A stretch of DNA of 64,000 nucleotides, from positions 186,001-250,000 of the forward strand of contig JAOARD010000009.1 in NCBI GenBank assembly GCA_025210735.1, read 5' to 3'. The notes below the pieces were generated by a model, which was not told the origin of the DNA, did not search any database, and saw only the letters and a program-made list of their open reading frames with translations. Numbering within the stretch: the stretch's first letter is position 1; each line of letters begins with the position of its first letter. Both the position numbers and the translations under genes were made by a program. This document shows, piece after piece, positions 63,508-64,000 of this stretch. This DNA comes from Bacteroidales bacterium. Lineage in GTDB: Bacteria; Bacteroidota; Bacteroidia; Bacteroidales; UBA6680.

Positions 63508-64000
63508 ATGGAGTTTAAACAACTTAAGATAGATATAAAAGAGGGTATTGCAACGGTTGTTAATAACAGGCCGGATAAACTTAATGCACTTAATACTCTC
63601 TTTTTTGAGGAGATGAATATGTTCCTTGATAATGTTCCTGAAGAGGTAAAGGTTATTGTTGTTACCGGAGCAGGAAAAGCATTTGTTGCAGGAGCAGATA
63701 TCTCTGAGATGAAAGGAAAATCGCCAGAGGAGGGTGAAGCATTCTCTCGTTTAGGACAAAAAACATTTGATAAGCTTGAGCAACTGGATATTCCTGTTAT
63801 AGCTGCTGTAAATGGTTTTGCTCTTGGAGGAGGATGCGAACTGGCAATGGCTTGCGATTTCAGACTGGCAAGTACAAAAGCAAAGTTTGGTCAGCCGGAG
63901 GTTAATCTTGGTATTGTACCGGGTTATGCCGGAACTCAGCGTCTGTCAAGACTTGTTGGTTTAGGTAATGCTCTGTATATGATTATGACTGCCGATATGG
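63508..64000 (+). CDS. crt: Enoyl-CoA hydratase (crotonase), 3' end outside window
   Basis: The frame starts at ATG 63508 (MEFKQLKIDIKEGIATVV) and is open to the window end (164 codons seen of about 260). Crotonase motifs are FVAGADISEM (CoA/oxyanion), NGFALGGGCELAMACD (catalytic Glu) and FGQPEVNLGIVPGYAGTQRL (second Glu). It probably hydrates crotonyl-CoA or runs in reverse in butyrate formation. Confidence 0.92.
   Translation, partial: MEFKQLKIDIKEGIATVVNNRPDKLNALNTLFFEEMNMFLDNVPEEVKVIVVTGAGKAFVAGADISEMKGKSPEEGEAFSRLGQKTFDKLEQLDIPVIAAVNGFALGGGCELAMACDFRLASTKAKFGQPEVNLGIVPGYAGTQRLSRLVGLGNALYMIMTADM

Overview
The window is a low-GC chromosome segment from an anaerobic, amino-acid-fermenting member of the Bacteroidota, most likely the order Bacteroidales. 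The evidence is Bacteroidota-type promoters (TAnnTTTG, once with TTTG 19 bp upstream), many MKK-type lipoproteins, a fused SecDF, a T9SS C-terminal sorting domain, DUF2851, a DPP5-like S9 peptidase, and lysine-fermentation genes of the type known from Porphyromonas and Fusobacterium. No tRNA, rRNA, CRISPR array or phage structural gene was seen. Genus cannot be resolved from the sequence alone.

Layout. 0-3 kb: the end of a CE4 polysaccharide deacetylase and an S41 peptidase. 3.2-7.4 kb: pflB-pflA-focA formate module. 7.5-8.4 kb: an orphan protein with the N-terminal tag typical of eCIS/DUF4157 cargo. 8.8-19 kb, minus strand: TPR lipoprotein, deoxynucleoside kinase, a catalytically degenerate prolyl-oligopeptidase-like lipoprotein, pnp, rpsO, K+ channel/TrkA-N and DUF2851. 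19-21.5 kb: meaB and a TlpA-like lipoprotein. 21.5-26.9 kb: an accessory stretch with REP-like hairpins, exact direct repeats, multi-hairpin intergenic elements, small secreted proteins and a duplicated lipoprotein pair. 26.9-35.2 kb: AbgT transporter, secDF, a Ni-superoxide dismutase with a Sec signal peptide, and a DPP5-like peptidase.

35.7-48.8 kb is the metabolic core: one co-directional cluster (CoA-transferase A, kal, kce, kdd, kamA, kamB, kamC, kamD, kamE, CoA-transferase B, bcd, etfB, etfA) encoding nearly the whole lysine to butyrate plus acetate pathway. Thiolase and crotonase (62.3-64 kb) probably complete the C4-CoA end. They are separated from etfA by about 13.5 kb of accessory DNA.

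That 48.8-62 kb island is the most unusual part. It begins with a 67-nt near-exact duplication of the etfA stop codon and terminator flanking a TonB-domain gene and an IS200/RAYT-type transposase gene. Two RAYT genes each carry a long perfect palindrome in frame at the same protein loop (38 bp and 52 bp), and the first palindrome's 28-bp core recurs outside genes. The island also holds an Rnl2-like RNA ligase in a tight operon with membrane and secreted proteins, a gene broken by a single in-frame TAA, a 105-bp tandem repeat array, a repeated short ORF, and a large T9SS-secreted multidomain protein.
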